A stretch of DNA of 64,000 nucleotides from Portulaca oleracea (GCA_029582165.1 CM055873.1:46369295-46433294); one strand, 5' to 3'; counted from the first letter of the stretch, positions 11,716-23,989 are shown. A program made the numbers and translations. The notes: generated by a model from the sequence alone, not told the origin.

Positions 11716-12168
11716 TTATTGGAATCGCTGAAGAATTATTTGAGTATCCTGGATGAGACCTCTAATCTGCCACGGAATAGAATAATTACCCTTTAGTGCC
11801 TGGATGACCTCCATATTATCTCCTTCTATATGAATGTGTTGGAAGCCTGTTGACGACGCTGCAACCAACCCATCTCTCAGAGCCCTCGCCTCCGCCACCA
11901 AAATTAGAGCATCACCATAGTACTTCGCTCCTCCGCCAAGAACCGCGCCCCGCCAGTCTCGCAAGATGAAACCACCTGCCGCCGAGTTGGTGATGAGAGA
12001 GCCGTCGAAATTTAATTTGACGACTCCCTTAGGAGGGGTATACCAACGAACCAGAGAAACAGAATTGGTATACCCACCCCTAGTACTGCTACCATGATTA
12101 TCTACCTCATTATTGTTCCTGATTTGCGATTCAGTCGCCCTACTTTTGGCTTGGATGAGACTCTGCAA
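11716..12168 (-). pseudogene. LINE RNase H domain
   Basis: 150-codon open frame on the minus strand matching the plant LINE RNase H (RVT_3). It has VVKLNFDGS (first Asp), the AEARALRDGL helix with Glu, and HIEGDN with the third acidic residue. It is separated from the zf-RVT frame by a stop at about 12250. The domain end after IILQRFQ looks slightly short. Confidence 0.85.
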
Positions 12169-12249
12169 CGGTCGAAATATTTTATTTCGAAAAACAGCCT
12201 CATTCCTGTTCTTCCAAATTGTCCATAAGAGAAAAATTCCCCTAGTTAA

Positions 12250-14236
12250 TTATCTGTTGTGGTCCCCAGATTTGTTGGAACTTAGAAACTGTTTTATGGA
12301 ATTAGTACCATGATTAGTAACAGGATCCATAATCCAGCCATGATGACTTGCTAAAGCCCATATTCGTCGGGTCGTAGGGCACTCCCAAAAAAGGTGACTA
12401 TCACTTTCAATCTCCTCTAGACAAATAGGACAAGTTGGATCCAAAGTCATTCCTCTTCGTAGCAGGTTGCCACGAGTTGGAAGGGCCTTGTGAAGCATAA
12501 GCCACAGGAAGATGCCAAGTTTGGGGGGGATATCAATTTTCCATATCCATCTGAACTCCCATTTATATGACTGTTCTATACAATCTTGGATGATCCTCGT
12601 AGCTGATTTCGTGGAAAAAGAACCATCACCAGTAAGACCCCAACAAATTTCATCATTCATATTTGCCATTGTAATAGGTATGCCTAAGATTTTTTGAATA
12701 ATAACAGGGTCCTGAATAAGGTTGCTTAATTTGTCTACATCCCAAGTTTTAGCATGAGTAATAAATTTATCTACAGTTAGTTCTTCATCAACAACTTCGT
12801 TGTTCCCACATAAGTCTTGAAGCGGTTTGTCATTAATCCAATTGTCCGTCCAGAATTTGATAGATTTACCATCCCCTAATCTCCATCTTATACCCTGTCG
12901 TAAAATATCTTGAATTTTTAGCAGATTTCTCCAGACTGGAGAATCCGTATGCTTGCTTTTATAAGAAAATAGGTCATTTGATCTAAGGTATTTTTGACGC
13001 ATCAGATTTGCCCAGAGGGAATCTCCATTTAAAATTTTCCAAGCGAGTTTACATTGAAAGGCCAAATTAACAGTCTCTGTTCTTCTAAGGCCCAGCCCAC
13101 CAAACTCCTTTGGGAGACAAATAGTATCCCAAGCAACCATAGCCATCCCATTGTTGTCATTGTTTTTTTCCAAAAGAAATTCCTATTGATTCGGTCTAAG
13201 CCGAGACAAGCTGCTTTAGGGAGCCTAAAACATTGCATCGTGTGTGTCAGGAGAGATTCTAGATTGGATTGTATGAGTACCACTCTACCAGCTTTTGAAA
13301 GCGCATTCACTTTCCAAGAAGTCATCCTATCCGTAGCTTTTCCTATAATATCATCGAAGTCTCTGGGGACTTGTCTGCCTTGATTAACCTTACACCCTAA
13401 AAATTTTCCTAATGAATCGGAAACAGGGATGTTAAAAATCCCTTGAATCATATCTTTAGACTGCCGCGTTGAATTTTTGGAGAATATTAACTTAGACTTA
13501 TGAAAGTTGATTAATTGCCCTGACATATTACAGAACTTTAAGGTAAGATCTTTTAATTTAGAGGCCGCATGTTGAGAGGCCTTGCAGAATAATAAACAGT
13601 CATCAGCAAAGAATAAGCCGGGAATCTTCAACGAGTGGGGGGCTAATTGAATTCCCAACCCAGACTTAGCTTCGTTAGCTGTATGTTCAAGCATAGAGCC
13701 AAACACATTCATACAAATCAAGAAATGATAAGGTGAAAGGGGGTCACCTTGCCGTAACCCTCTTGAAGGTTTTATAAAACCTTTTGGGGAGCCATTTATC
13801 AAAATTGAGTATGAAACAGTGCTAACACATTGGTCAACTAAACTGACCCATTTAGGACTGAGCCCAATTTGCTCAATGCATCTCTCAAGAAAGACCATTC
13901 AATGCGATCATAAGCTTTTTCCATGTCTAGTTTTATCGCAACCCATCCTTTTTTTGCTTTAGAGGTTTTGAACTTATGCATAAATTCATGAGTGATTAGG
14001 ATATTATCATGAATAGATCTACCAGGAATGAAGGCACTTTGCAACGGTGAAATGATTTTTTCAAGTAACGGTCTTAACCGATTGACCATAACTTTGGCAA
14101 TAATTTTATAAACAGTATTGCAAAGACTGATCGGGCGATATTGGCTAGTCTGAGTGGGATTGTTTATTTTTGGGATAAGAGTTATGAAAGTGTGATTGAT
14201 TTCTTTAAGCAAATGTCCTTTAACAAAAAAATCTTG
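12250..14236 (-). pseudogene. LINE reverse transcriptase and zf-RVT region, frameshifted
   Basis: Minus-strand coding in order. The RT N-terminal part is at 14236-13838 (LKEINHTFITLIPK, YRPISLCNTVYKI, AFIPGRSIHDN, LDMEKAYDRIEW). The RT palm is at 13898-13029, with RGLRQGDPLSPYHF and the active site FFADDCLLF at about 13600. The zinc-finger-like zf-RVT region is at 13173-12250 (WIWKIDIPPKLGIFLWLMLH, CPICLEEIESDSHLFWEC). The frame changes near 13860 and again near 13160, the latter at an A-run. No endonuclease domain remains because of the 5' truncation, so the copy is dead. Confidence 0.9.
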
Positions 14237-14551
14237 GACGCAAAGTAGTAGAATGTATCAGGAGTTAGGACGCAACGAAATGAAAATACAACAAAATATT
14301 ACTCGTAATTGCATGATAATGTGATCGATCAACTCATTAAATATTAAGCTCATATTTGCATTTGTTGTTACATTTTTCTATTAACATTAGTATTGAATTT
14401 GCCCTGACAGGAAGGAAATAATTCAAAGGTATTCATTACACATATTATATTTTACTAAAGAGCTTATGAATTTTCGTGGATCTCAAACTTGGAATATTGG
14501 TCTTAAAATTGAAAATGTAAAAATTATTAATATAATTGCTTACATTTGGAT

Positions 14552-15007
14552 TTATCCGGACTTTGCATTAGCTGGACCCATAATGAGTGTAGGTTGTGAT
14601 AGTGTTGTTGCACAATATTGACGAATTTGTTGGCCAAATTCAGCATTGAAAATGCCACGACCAAAGAACATACTATCAAAAACATCGGCTGGAATTGCAT
14701 GTGTAAGTTGATAGCAACATTGTCCTGTCAGCCCTAATTTTGGGTTGTTGGCTTTGTTATAGAGTTGCCTATTACAAATATGGATCACCATTTCCAATTG
14801 CATGAAATTGACGTTGCTTAATGAAATGGGCATAGGGAAAAGGATATTCCCCTCCAAGAACCAATACCTACCCCGATACCCAGGCCCAAGTTCATAACCC
14901 ATCGTATGAGTGTTATTATATGATAATAGCAATATAAAAACTATAATCATGCTATAATTGGTGCTATAACTTGATGACCAAGTTTTGCCCCCCTTCATCC
15001 CAACCAT
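14552..15007 (-). CDS. Small secreted Cys-rich protein, prolamin-like (ECA1-type) candidate
   Basis: Intact 151-aa frame without introns. Residues about 18-36 are a hydrophobic signal or anchor segment (SMIIVFILLLSY). The mature part has the pattern C-x-many-CC-x-many-C: HICNRQLY, then GQCCYQLTHAIP, then IRQYCAT. This resembles the prolamin-like domain of the ECA1/egg-cell-secreted gametogenesis families, which also have small secreted intronless members. Sequence similarity is weak, so the family name is an inference. A TATA box lies about 40 bp upstream. A nonsense-containing copy at 42324-42773 and a 3' scrap at about 5325-5395 show that the gene belongs to a duplicated block. Confidence 0.65.
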   Translation of the reverse strand: MVGMKGGKTWSSSYSTNYSMIIVFILLLSYNNTHTMGYELGPGYRGRYWFLEGNILFPMPISLSNVNFMQLEMVIHICNRQLYNKANNPKLGLTGQCCYQLTHAIPADVFDSMFFGRGIFNAEFGQQIRQYCATTLSQPTLIMGPANAKSG

Positions 15008-15046
15008 CTTTTAAGATCCACACACTAGTTAGCATTAATACTTTTG

Positions 15047-15054
15047 CTTATATA
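15047..15054 (-). promoter_or_regulatory. TATA box of the prolamin-like gene
   Basis: TATATAAG on the minus strand, 40 bp before the ATG at 15007. The paralogous promoter at about 42275-42285 reads CATAAACT instead, so the box is lost there. Confidence 0.55.
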
Positions 15055-15395
15055 GTCTGATTTTTCGTTTTCTTAGACTAGGGAATCAGGGGTGGAGGGG
15101 TTAATTTTATTTTCGATCTACCTATAAATACTAACAAATACCTGTGCGTTGCATAACTGATACGTTATCATTTTGATGTGTATTTATATGCCAGTAAATG
15201 AAATATATTTATAAAAAACGGATCACATAACTGGTACGTACGTTATCTTTTGGATGTGTAGTTATATGCCAATAAATAAAGTATGTTTATAAGAAACGAA
15301 ATATAAAACACGTTTTGCTTTCAAGCCCCATTAGGGCTGAAAGGTCTCACATCATACATGTACGTTGTGTGTGTGTCACTATATATATATATATA

Positions 15396-16114
15396 TTGAA
15401 ATTATTTCGAGAGTATAAGAAGATTACATAGTATGAGAAATCATGTGGTACAAGCATAATGATCATATATATATAAAATAAACATTGAAAATATGATCAA
15501 CAGGGGTTCATAAGATACCAGCACGAGTCGTGCTGGTTTCCAGAAGGTAAGAAAAACGATCCTGGGCTTAACATGGATCGTGTTGGAACCCATAATCAGT
15601 TTTTAATGCTAACGGCTATATAATCTTGTGTATTAAGTTTATAATATCAATATTAAGCTCGGTATTAAGATCCAACAGCTATAATATCATGACCAAGTCA
15701 TGGTCATGATTCTCCATTAAGGACCTTAATTATGCCTTTGACGAAAGGGTGTGATTAGGGTTGGATTACAGGTAAAAGTCTCCTATAAATAGGAGACATT
15801 CCCAAGCCATTTGAGAGCACCAACTTCTTCTATCTATAATTACATCCTCCCATTCTAGTATAGACTGCAACTATACTAGAATGAATCAAGTGAGAAACAA
15901 GTTTGTGTTGAGTGTGTTAAGCGCTAGGTTTTATCTCTCTGAACATTTACAGTACAATAAATAGTTCTTAAGGAAAATGTGTTCGTCCATGACTCTTAGC
16001 AATATCCAAACAAGATAACCATTTGGTTATTAAATCATATTTACATATACCGTAAGAAGATCAAGAAGCCAAGAGAAGATGATGAAGTTTCAAGCCAGTC
16101 AAACATCATTTTCC

Positions 16115-16119
<5 letters not shown>
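15396..16119 (+). repeat. Solo LTR related to the 47.5-53.5 kb copia element
   Basis: Colinear with the reverse complement of the copia LTR at 52854-53506. Shared pieces include ATCAACA.GGG, GCTAACGGCTATAT, TCTCCTATAAATAGGAGAC, AGACTGCAACTATACT and TAAATAGTTCTTAAGG, but overall divergence is high. It starts after (AT)n, ends CCCAACA, and is followed by (AT)n again. It carries the palindrome CCAGCACGAGTCGTGCTGG at the position of the CAACACG palindromes of the full element. No internal region is attached. Confidence 0.75.
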
Positions 16120-16180
<61 letters not shown>

Positions 16181-16187
16181 AATAATA
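16120..16187. repeat. (AT)n microsatellite
   Basis: Almost pure TA repeat between the solo LTR and the next TIR element. Equivalent tracts lie at 15379-15395, 23314-23380 and 42037-42060. Confidence 0.9.
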
Positions 16188-17371
16188 GGAATGGATCCAG
16201 TAGGAAGAATATTACGGAAGGAAGGTGAGAAGTGTTAATCTAGACCGTTCACATCTAATCTAACAGATTAAATTAAAACCACTTTAGAATCCAACAAACC
16301 AGCCACATGTGTGAATGAATTGTTTAATTTTGGAAGGTGGTCATTGGTATTGCGCGAATTTGGGGATTTGGGGGATTTTTTTTTTTTTTTTTTGCACAGA
16401 AGATTGCAACGTATCCCCATAAGGAAGTTTGAATAATTGAGCTATATACTATCTTTGGTTTTGGAAGAAAATAATTTGTTGGAACAAGAAAACGGAGCAG
16501 GTTGATGATGCATATGTTGATTAGGGTTTCTCAAACCAAAGAAGAGAGAGTGAGAGCATCATGCGATTTTGGGAAGAGACTTTGGTCAATCGCCATTCAA
16601 GTAATGATCGAAAATTCATTGATGGGTATTGCTTGTTGGGCGGAACAAATTGTCATTCAAGTCCTGATTGAAAATCCATTGGTGGTATCTAGGATTTAAA
16701 GAGAGAAAGATAGCTATAAACTCCATTGCAATCGTTTGGTTAGAGTTTTTTGCACACTCTTCGTCCCGAAGCCAATTACTCATTAATTAGGTTTTTTCTC
16801 AAGCCATTAAAGGCAGAGAGAAAGAGGAGGGGGACAGAAAGATTATCATGTGTGTTGGCAGTTCAAAATAGAATACTTGATAGATGCTTACAGGTAGGGG
16901 ATGGGGTGTTGTAGATGATGGGGTTCAGAGTGTGGAAAATTTTTTGCAATGTGTGGTCATGTTGGATATATTTATGTGTAAATTTTTCTGTCCACATTAC
17001 ATATTGAATATGACCACTGTAAAATTCATATCTAACCACAATGCTCAAAGTATGGTCATGTTGGTACATCAGAGTGTGGACAGAGATTTTATATGATGTG
17101 GTCAATTGTGTAAAGATTGACATGTTGGGTATATCAGAGTGTGGACAATTTATATAGTGTGTGGTCATGCTGGATATATCCAAGTATAATTGTCTGTCCA
17201 CACTACATATTGAATATGACCATAGTAAAATCCATGTCTGACCACACTACTCAACGCGTGATCATGTTGGGTATATCATAGCATGGACGAAGAGTTTTAT
17301 ATGTGGTCAATCCTGTAAAGATTTTAAATCAAAATGCATTCATGTTATCATAATATAACCACGACCACAAT

Positions 17372-17909
17372 TAGGGGTGGGCACCATAAACCTAAACCGC
17401 AAATTGAACCGCAAAACCGCATAAACCAAACCGCAAAATGCGGTTAACCGAATTGATTTTTGCATAAAAGCGGTTTAGGTTAACCAAACCGCTATAAGCG
17501 GTTTAGGTTTAGGTTTTTGATTTTCATGAAACGGTTAACCGCGGTTTACCACTCTCAATTAAGTTGAAAAAAAATGAATTTATTAGTAATATGAATTTAA
17601 TTTAACCGCGTATCGTCGTATCATAATATGAATTTATTAGTAATATGATTGCATTTATTTGCATAAATGTTATTGTAAATTTCTAGGAAATCAGTTATTC
17701 ATAAACCGTGTATGTTAATCGGGTAAATTTTCAGATTTTAAAAGCCGTTAACTGGCACCGCTTCAAAATTGCGGTTTCGAGGTTTGGTTTAGGTTTTCAA
17801 ATTTCAAAAGCGGTTAACCGATATTGCGGTTGCGGTTTAGGTTTTCAAAATCCAAAAACCTCAAAAGCGGTTAACCGCATATGCGGTTAACCTGTTATGC
17901 CCACCCCTA
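17372..17909. mobile_element. hAT-like MITE rich in GCGGTTAACCG
   Basis: Ends TAGGGGTGGGCA and TGCCCACCCCTA are perfect inverted repeats. The 8-bp target duplication ACCACAAT is perfect at 17364-17371 and 17910-17917. The interior carries many AACCGC/GCGGTT words in both orientations. It is inserted in the TIR element described above. Confidence 0.92.
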
Positions 17910-18274
17910 ACCACAATCACTTAAATCAAAATTACACATGACCACACTTCGCTAAATCTAAATATAAATGACAACACTTCATTAGATACATGACCTCACT
18001 CCCTCAATTAAACTAAATCCATGTTAGCAAATTATAACCATGACCAGACTCCAACATACACCTATGATATGTCAATGATATCAGATCGTAACCATGACCA
18101 CACCCTTCAATCAAAATATATCCATGTTATCATATTATACCATGACCACACTCACTTAAATAAAAAAAAAAAAAATATACATGACCATACTCCCTTAAAT
18201 AAAAATATACATGACCACCACCCATTATACATGACTACATGCCCTTGAACCAAAATATATATATCCATGTTATT

Positions 18275-19268
18275 TGTTAGAATCTCTCAAGGACGTTGAC
18301 AAGGACCTTGGCGTTGGATCAGTTTTGAATGAAAGCCAAAATTCGAATAGCCAGAAAAGATGATGCGCAAGGAAAGAAATCTCAAAGCAGGCAGAAGGAC
18401 ATTCACCTAGGGCATCATAAGGACGTTTACTCACAGCATCATAAGGACGTTCACCCCCAGGCGAGAAGCTTTGTCATGAAAGACAAATAAGAGCAGAAAA
18501 CAGGGAAGTTTTCTGGAAGTTTTCTGGAATGATTTATATCTGTTTTTTCTATCCTTTTCTAACCAGACTAACTATTTGTGACTATTTTTATTGTAGGAAA
18601 CAATTAATCAAGAAATTGGAAAGAAGATATGGCTGGAAATTTTCCAGAAATCTCAAGGAGATCTCACCCAGATTAGGAAGCAAGGCAAATCACAATGAAG
18701 GAAAGAATCAGGAATGAATCAATCTCAAATGGTTCTCTACCTCTGATACATTGCGCCTACAAATAGAAGACCTCAAGGATGAAGAACTTCAACGATTCCA
18801 CAGAAGAAATCGGGTGTGTGAAAAAACAGAGAGTGCTCTGTTTTTGTGTTCTTTCTTTGAGTAGAAAGTTGTGTTCTTTGTGAGAGTTTGTGTGAATCAA
18901 TTCCTTAACGGACTTAGGTTTTGATTTGAGTGATTGTAATCGAATCTTAGACGGACTTAGGTTTGATTAAAGCTTACACCAAATATGTGCTTAGTGTGTG
19001 TGTTTACCCAGAAATTTGGTTCGAAGTTTCTGTGTTCGACTGTAACCCTAAGGACGTTTACCTTAGGCAATTCAGTCTGTATTATGTTCAAAAGAAATAA
19101 ATAAGGTTATTTAGTTATCTTTTCTATTGTTCTTTATTTCAAATTTACTTTGATTTATCTCAAAGTTGAATCTTAATCTGAGAAGATTAAGACCCTAACG
19201 TCCTTTACCAGTGAGCATTTGTGTAGAAAGTTTCATAACCCTATTCACCCCCCTCTAGGGTTCTTTCA
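18275..19268 (+). repeat. Solo LTR, 994 bp
   Basis: Starts TGTTAGAATCTC, ends CTCTAGGGTTCTTTCA (TG..CA). The flanks TTATT (18270-18274) and TTATC (19269-19273) are a 5-bp duplication with one change. Removing it restores CATGTTATCATATCATAA, which matches a neighbouring unit at 18123, so the insertion is certain. It holds repeats of AAGGACGTT.AC. The same terminal phrase occurs at 44125-44151. Confidence 0.8.
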
Positions 19269-19273
19269 TTATC

Positions 19274-21229
19274 ATATCATAACACTGACCACACTCCCTT
19301 ATAATTATGATCACACTCCCTCATATGCATATGATATTTATATTTGTGTACAAGAAGTTGACTCTCTTAAATCAAAAAAATATAAATGTTATCACATCAT
19401 AAGCATGATCGTGCTCTCTAAAATAAAAAATAAATCAAACCCTTTAACTAGATACAAAATCAGACAAAGGTAACTCTAAACATAAAGTCATAATGCATAT
19501 TGTTCATTACACACTCAATCATATTGTTTATTACAAACCCACTCATTACAACTCCATTTCATGAATATCTAGAAGGATAACGTATATAAACTGCTAAAAA
19601 AACATAATAATTGTTTGACATATAACAAGTGGGTAGTTGATTGCGTAAAAAAAACACTTTTAAAAAGTTGGTGCATGTCTCTCAATCAAAAACGTCGAGA
19701 CCAACATCCAACGCATGTAGCATCTCGATTCAATGTATGTCTCTTATCCCATAGTGAAGCATTGTCCCACACCTCCTCCCTCATTGAGTTCCCTTTGTGC
19801 ATTGCGATGTCACAAAAGTAATGCAGGCTGAGTGACTTCCCCTCTGAAGTCCTGTGGCATCCACATGTAAACAGAAACAAACACATGAGTTATTATACTT
19901 TGTATGGACATCATATGTATATAACAAGGGACAATCTCATGGGGAAGAACCTCTTCCTGTCGACATTTTGCACTCGTCGACATCTTCGTCGTCTCTCGCC
20001 TGTACATATGTTAAACAGATTAATATTTGTCCACATTAAGTTACATGTGATGGGACTACATACGGGTATTAACAGTTGATTGCATCGTTGCATTAACACC
20101 ACATAAACAATGGGGAATAAAAACTCGTTATTACCATGTTTTTCTCGTCGACGATAATGTGAATCCAACATATCAAATAAAATAATAGATTTTGTTACCA
20201 ACACATAATGCACATACAAACATTCAGAAATTTATAAAATGCATTTTAAGTGTGTCATACATCATGTGTGAACATGCTTTAACTTGGTGTGGTCATATAT
20301 GTGCTTTTGAAATGTATGTGAGGCCGAATTAGTTGTGTTGTACAATTTGGTACATAGTGTGTGGTCGTACGAAGTGTGGTCATGGATATATGAAGTGTGG
20401 TGATTGATGCAAATGACTTGTTGACTTGAAAAATGATAGGGTACCATTTTTATTATTTGTGATCATGGATATAGTGAGTATGGTAATATGTTTCACATAC
20501 ACACTGAAACGACATGTATGCCTCTTTCGGTGGCAAAAGCATATGTGTGGTCATGGATATAAGTGAGTGTGGTCACATATTTACACATACATACACTTTA
20601 ATGTGGTAATTCTACACACACTGTGACATGTGTGTTGTATACCCAACAACTCGCTCTCCCACCTAAATAACATGTGTGATGACAGGGGACATTCTGGAGG
20701 AAATAACCACTCCTTGCCAGCATTATGATCTCATTAGCATCCTCGTTGTCCTTCACCTGTATATATGTAAAGCACATTAATGTGGTCATGGGTATAAGTG
20801 AGTGTGGTCATATTTATTGCATACAAACTTAATGTGGCCATGGGTACAAGTGTTTTCATGTGTCTTGCACTTAATGCGGTCATTTTGCACATACATTGTG
20901 GTCATGGGCAAAGTAGTATATGAGGTACAACCCTCTACCTCCCCCCCCCCCCCAAACATTTGTTGGACGTTTATACTAAATGGCAGCCATATCCATGCTG
21001 ACTTTCCATTTCACGCCATTTTTTGTTTCGTTTGCCATGGATGACGCCCTGTTTTGTTCAAGGTTGATTTTTGTAAAGTCCCCTAACAATGGGAGTATGT
21101 AACACACAACACATTAATGAAAACTCCCCTCTCCATGTGACATTAACTAACAGTCCAGATATGATTGGTTAATATATCGAAACATTATGGATGTTCATGT
21201 CTCACCCCACTAAAAAGTTGGGTGTTCAT
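19274..21229. other. Interior of the 7.1-kb TIR element
   Basis: Mostly GTGTGGTCATGG-type minisatellite units and decayed minus-strand reading pieces near 19810-20010 and 20600-20790. The two pieces resemble each other (an acidic or charged segment ending in VPC[YH]). A C-homopolymer lies at 20941-20953. No intact gene. Confidence 0.45.
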
Positions 21230-21234
21230 GTCAT

Positions 21235-22383
21235 TGTAGACCCCGAAAAATCGATCGATGACCTTTTTTTTGCGGCGCTACTTAAGGAGTGATTGGGAGC
21301 CGACTAGGATTGCTTAACCTTAAATAAGGTTGAACCTTTAAGAATGAGCTTGTTGACAGGTTTAAAAAAAACGATTTATGCGCCCGGGCCCTAGATTCAC
21401 CTTTTAAAAAGAAGAAAGAAAGAGACAAAGCAAAGGAGAGGGAAAACAACAAAGGAACCCGTCTGAGTTCACGATGAACCAAGACGGGTTTCTCTGCGCC
21501 ACCTGCGAATTCTGCCGAATAAAAAGACGAAACAAAAGAGAGTGAAAAGAGGACAGGAACCCGCCTGGGTTCATGGATTGAACCAAGCCGGATTACCTTT
21601 GGCGTTAATCGCAAATTAGGTCGCAAAAATCATAAAAAGGGTAAACACCAAGGCCCGAAAATAGAGTCGCCAGTTGAATTTTAGGAGAAAAACAACAAAC
21701 CATTAAACATAGACTCCGGCCTACGAATCCAGAGACAGATTCGGGGGTAAGGTTACGAATTTGACAATTGAAATCATCAAATCCGCCTATTCAACGAATA
21801 GACTCTACTAGAATTAAATTAAAGTAAAACAAAACAAAAAGGAGGAATTAGAATATGAATTTCACAATTTTATCATTAAAATCATGCAAAATAATGAAAA
21901 TAAAAAAAAGAGAGTTCTATAAATTACTACATGTTTTACATCAACTATGCTAACCTTTAGCGAAGCAGCATGCAAAGGGAGAGAAGAGGTGGAGAGAATA
22001 TGTTAGTGTCAATACTCTAGCATACCATGGTGTCCTTTTGAAAGGGAAGAAAGGGTTTAATTTATAGTGGAGTAGGGGGAGCAGGGGGTGTGTTCTAGGG
22101 TTTAGGTTTTAGCGCCACCAAACTCGATCGAGTTCACTTTGGACCAGCAAGGCTGGCCCAAAGAACCAGACGGTTCTCTCGAAATGAGCCATGCTCAGGC
22201 CCATTGAACCCAGACGGGTTCCTGCTCGTTTTCGGGCTATTATGCTCAGGCCCGTAACATTTGGGCCATTATGCTCGTTGTCGGTCTAGAAGAGAGAGGG
22301 GTTTGCATGCTACTAAACTATTCGGCTAGCTTATTTTTACAAATAACTAAAACTAATAATGGTACAAAAATCCGGTGTCTACA
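21235..22383 (-). repeat. Solo LTR of Ty3/gypsy (Tat-like) type
   Basis: Read on the minus strand it begins TGTAGACACCGG and ends CGGGGTCTACA. The perfect 5-bp target duplication GTCAT is at 21230-21234 and 22384-22388. Length 1149 bp. It has a TATA-like CTATAAATTAAACC around 22055-22068 and several GAACCCGTCTGGGTTC-like palindromic words. No internal domain is left, implying LTR-LTR recombination. Confidence 0.85.
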
Positions 22384-22388
22384 GTCAT

Positions 22389-23310
22389 ATATGTATGTGG
22401 CCACAATTACGATTTAGTGTGTTCATATGCTTTGTAGACAACAAACACATTCTAGGGTGGTCGTGCGGAAAGATTCCAGTGAGTGTGTTCCTACTGTTGG
22501 ATGTTCACCCAAATTGCTGCCTTTTTAAGTCTACATTCATGGTGATACATGACCATAGTCAGCTCCACATTCAATTCCCCTATCCTCCCCCCAACAATAC
22601 TGTTCTTTGGCTACACTGTATGTTACGCATGACCACACTGATCATGTATCTTATTTATTGACCAGTTCGTTAGCATTTCCGATAACCTGGCTATCCCTTT
22701 GAAGAATATGTTTTCGCCGCCATTGATTACGCCACCTTTAGCTTCGAGATTGATTCCTTGGGCAAGTCCAATAAGGCACATGTGCAACACATAAAAATGA
22801 ACCTACCAAATTGAGTATGAACCCTAAATCATCTGCAAAAATATTAAATCCACCCCACCCCCCATCGAGAATCAATCCTATCCTTTACCATGCAACAACC
22901 TTGCATTGATAAAAACACCATTGAAGTTACAAAAATAAATATATGTGCACCTGTGATTCTTCATTGATAGATGTAGTTGTAGGTTAGAAACGATCAACCA
23001 CGAGTTCCTATCTAAAAAAATCTGCACAATCCGTCTTCAATTTGTTCTTGCAGTTTCTTCTCCATCACATACTCGTAATTTTCAGCAAGAATAGATATGA
23101 ATTATAATCAGTATGATTCTCGGCAAATCATATCTAAAAAGGCTGATTTTATTTTTATTTTTTCAAAACCACTAGTTGTTTTATTAGTGGGAGAGTGGTT
23201 TTGCAATTGAAACCACATGTGTGGCCTGCCTTCAATCTCAGCCATTAGATTAAATCTAAACGGTATATATCACTTCTTCCTACCTAATTTCTCTTCCTAC
23301 CGGATCCGTT

Positions 23311-23313
<3 letters not shown>
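22389..23313. other. Right end of the 7.1-kb TIR element
   Basis: Contains further GTGGTCAT/ATGACCACACT units, a minus-strand coding-like piece at about 22660-22790 and, from about 23165, the right terminal inverted repeat. No complete gene. Confidence 0.45.

Positions 23314-23380
<67 letters not shown>
23314..23380. repeat. (AT)n microsatellite
   Basis: Uninterrupted TA repeat between two DNA transposons. Confidence 0.95.
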
Positions 23381-23383
<3 letters not shown>

Positions 23384-23388
23384 AAAAA

Positions 23389-23989
23389 GGGAAATTGGAA
23401 TCTAATAAACCAACCTTTGAGGGTCCTTTGAAATAACGAACCAACCTTGCAAGCTAATTTACAACGAACTCACCTTAACATGTTAATTTTTCTAACGAAC
23501 CTCCGGCGAGTCCCATAGGCCGGAAAACTGACGTGGCGGTGTTTTAGCCAAAAAAAAGGAAATTTTTATTTTTGCTGAGTTGGATTAAATAAATCAAAAT
23601 TTTCTTTTTTTTTAAATCCACCTCAACCAATCCCCATTTTTCTTTCTTTCTCTCTCCTCTCTCTCTCACAGTCTCTCTCCTCTCTCTCTCTCTCTCTCTC
23701 TATCACCCCAGCCCCCTCCCCCTCCCCCTCACACCCATCTCCCCGACTCATCCCCCCAGCCCAACCCCCACCCTGTCACCACTGCCACCCTCACCACCGC
23801 TGCCGGCACCATCACCATCGTTGTCGCCATCATCATCATCATCATCATCATCCTCATCACCACCTCCACCTCCACCACCACCACCTCCACCACCACCATC
23901 ATCATCATCACCATCACCGTCACCATGATCAACCTCCACCTCCACCACCACCATCATCATCACCATCACCGTCACCATGATCAACCTCC

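Larger units (their letters stand above)
11503..14239 (-). mobile_element. 5'-truncated L1-type LINE
   Basis: Non-LTR retrotransposon on the minus strand. Its 3' end is at the left, marked by an A-run seen as T's at about 11503-11512. The 5' end is cut within the reverse transcriptase at 14239. Comparison with the two copies lacking the insertion (4980-5030 and 43085-43140) shows that it entered the duplicated region between GATAAATATATA and AAAGTAGTAG. Coding remnants are listed separately. Confidence 0.9.
10990..15390 (+). repeat. Left arm of a large inverted duplication
   Basis: After removing the LINE at 11503-14239, this arm (about 1.66 kb) matches the reverse complement of 42061-43615 almost throughout. 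It includes the Tourist MITE edge, the phrase GTGAAGCCCGCTTTA, the prolamin-like gene, and two tandem units of about 75 bp around 15155-15300 (TGATGTGTA/GGATGTGTA..TTATATGCCA). The arm ends in (AT)n at about 15379-15395, as does the right arm. Confidence 0.85.
16188..23313. mobile_element. 7.1-kb terminal-inverted-repeat element with GTGGTCAT arrays
   Basis: Left end GGAATGGATCCAGTAGGAAG and right end, read inversely, GGAACGGATCCGGTAGGAAG. The similarity continues for about 110 bp (ACCGTT..A.ATCTAATCTAA, CCACATGTG). Both sides are (AT)n. Inside, short units built around GTGTGGTCAT (16940-17290, 20270-20910) and the inverse ATGACCACACTC (17935-18245, 19280-19330) are repeated dozens of times. 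Three other elements are nested within it. Minus-strand pieces such as 20650-20760 (VKDNEDANEIIMLARSGYF) and 22660-22790 (INGGENIFFKGIARLSEML) look like decayed coding sequence, but I cannot assign them. Class uncertain, perhaps Mutator-like. Confidence 0.55.

Noticed and set aside
19810..20219. Minus-strand frames inside the 7.1-kb TIR element as host genes
   Set aside because: Short, repeated with variation at 20600-20790, and embedded in minisatellite units; better seen as decayed transposon content.
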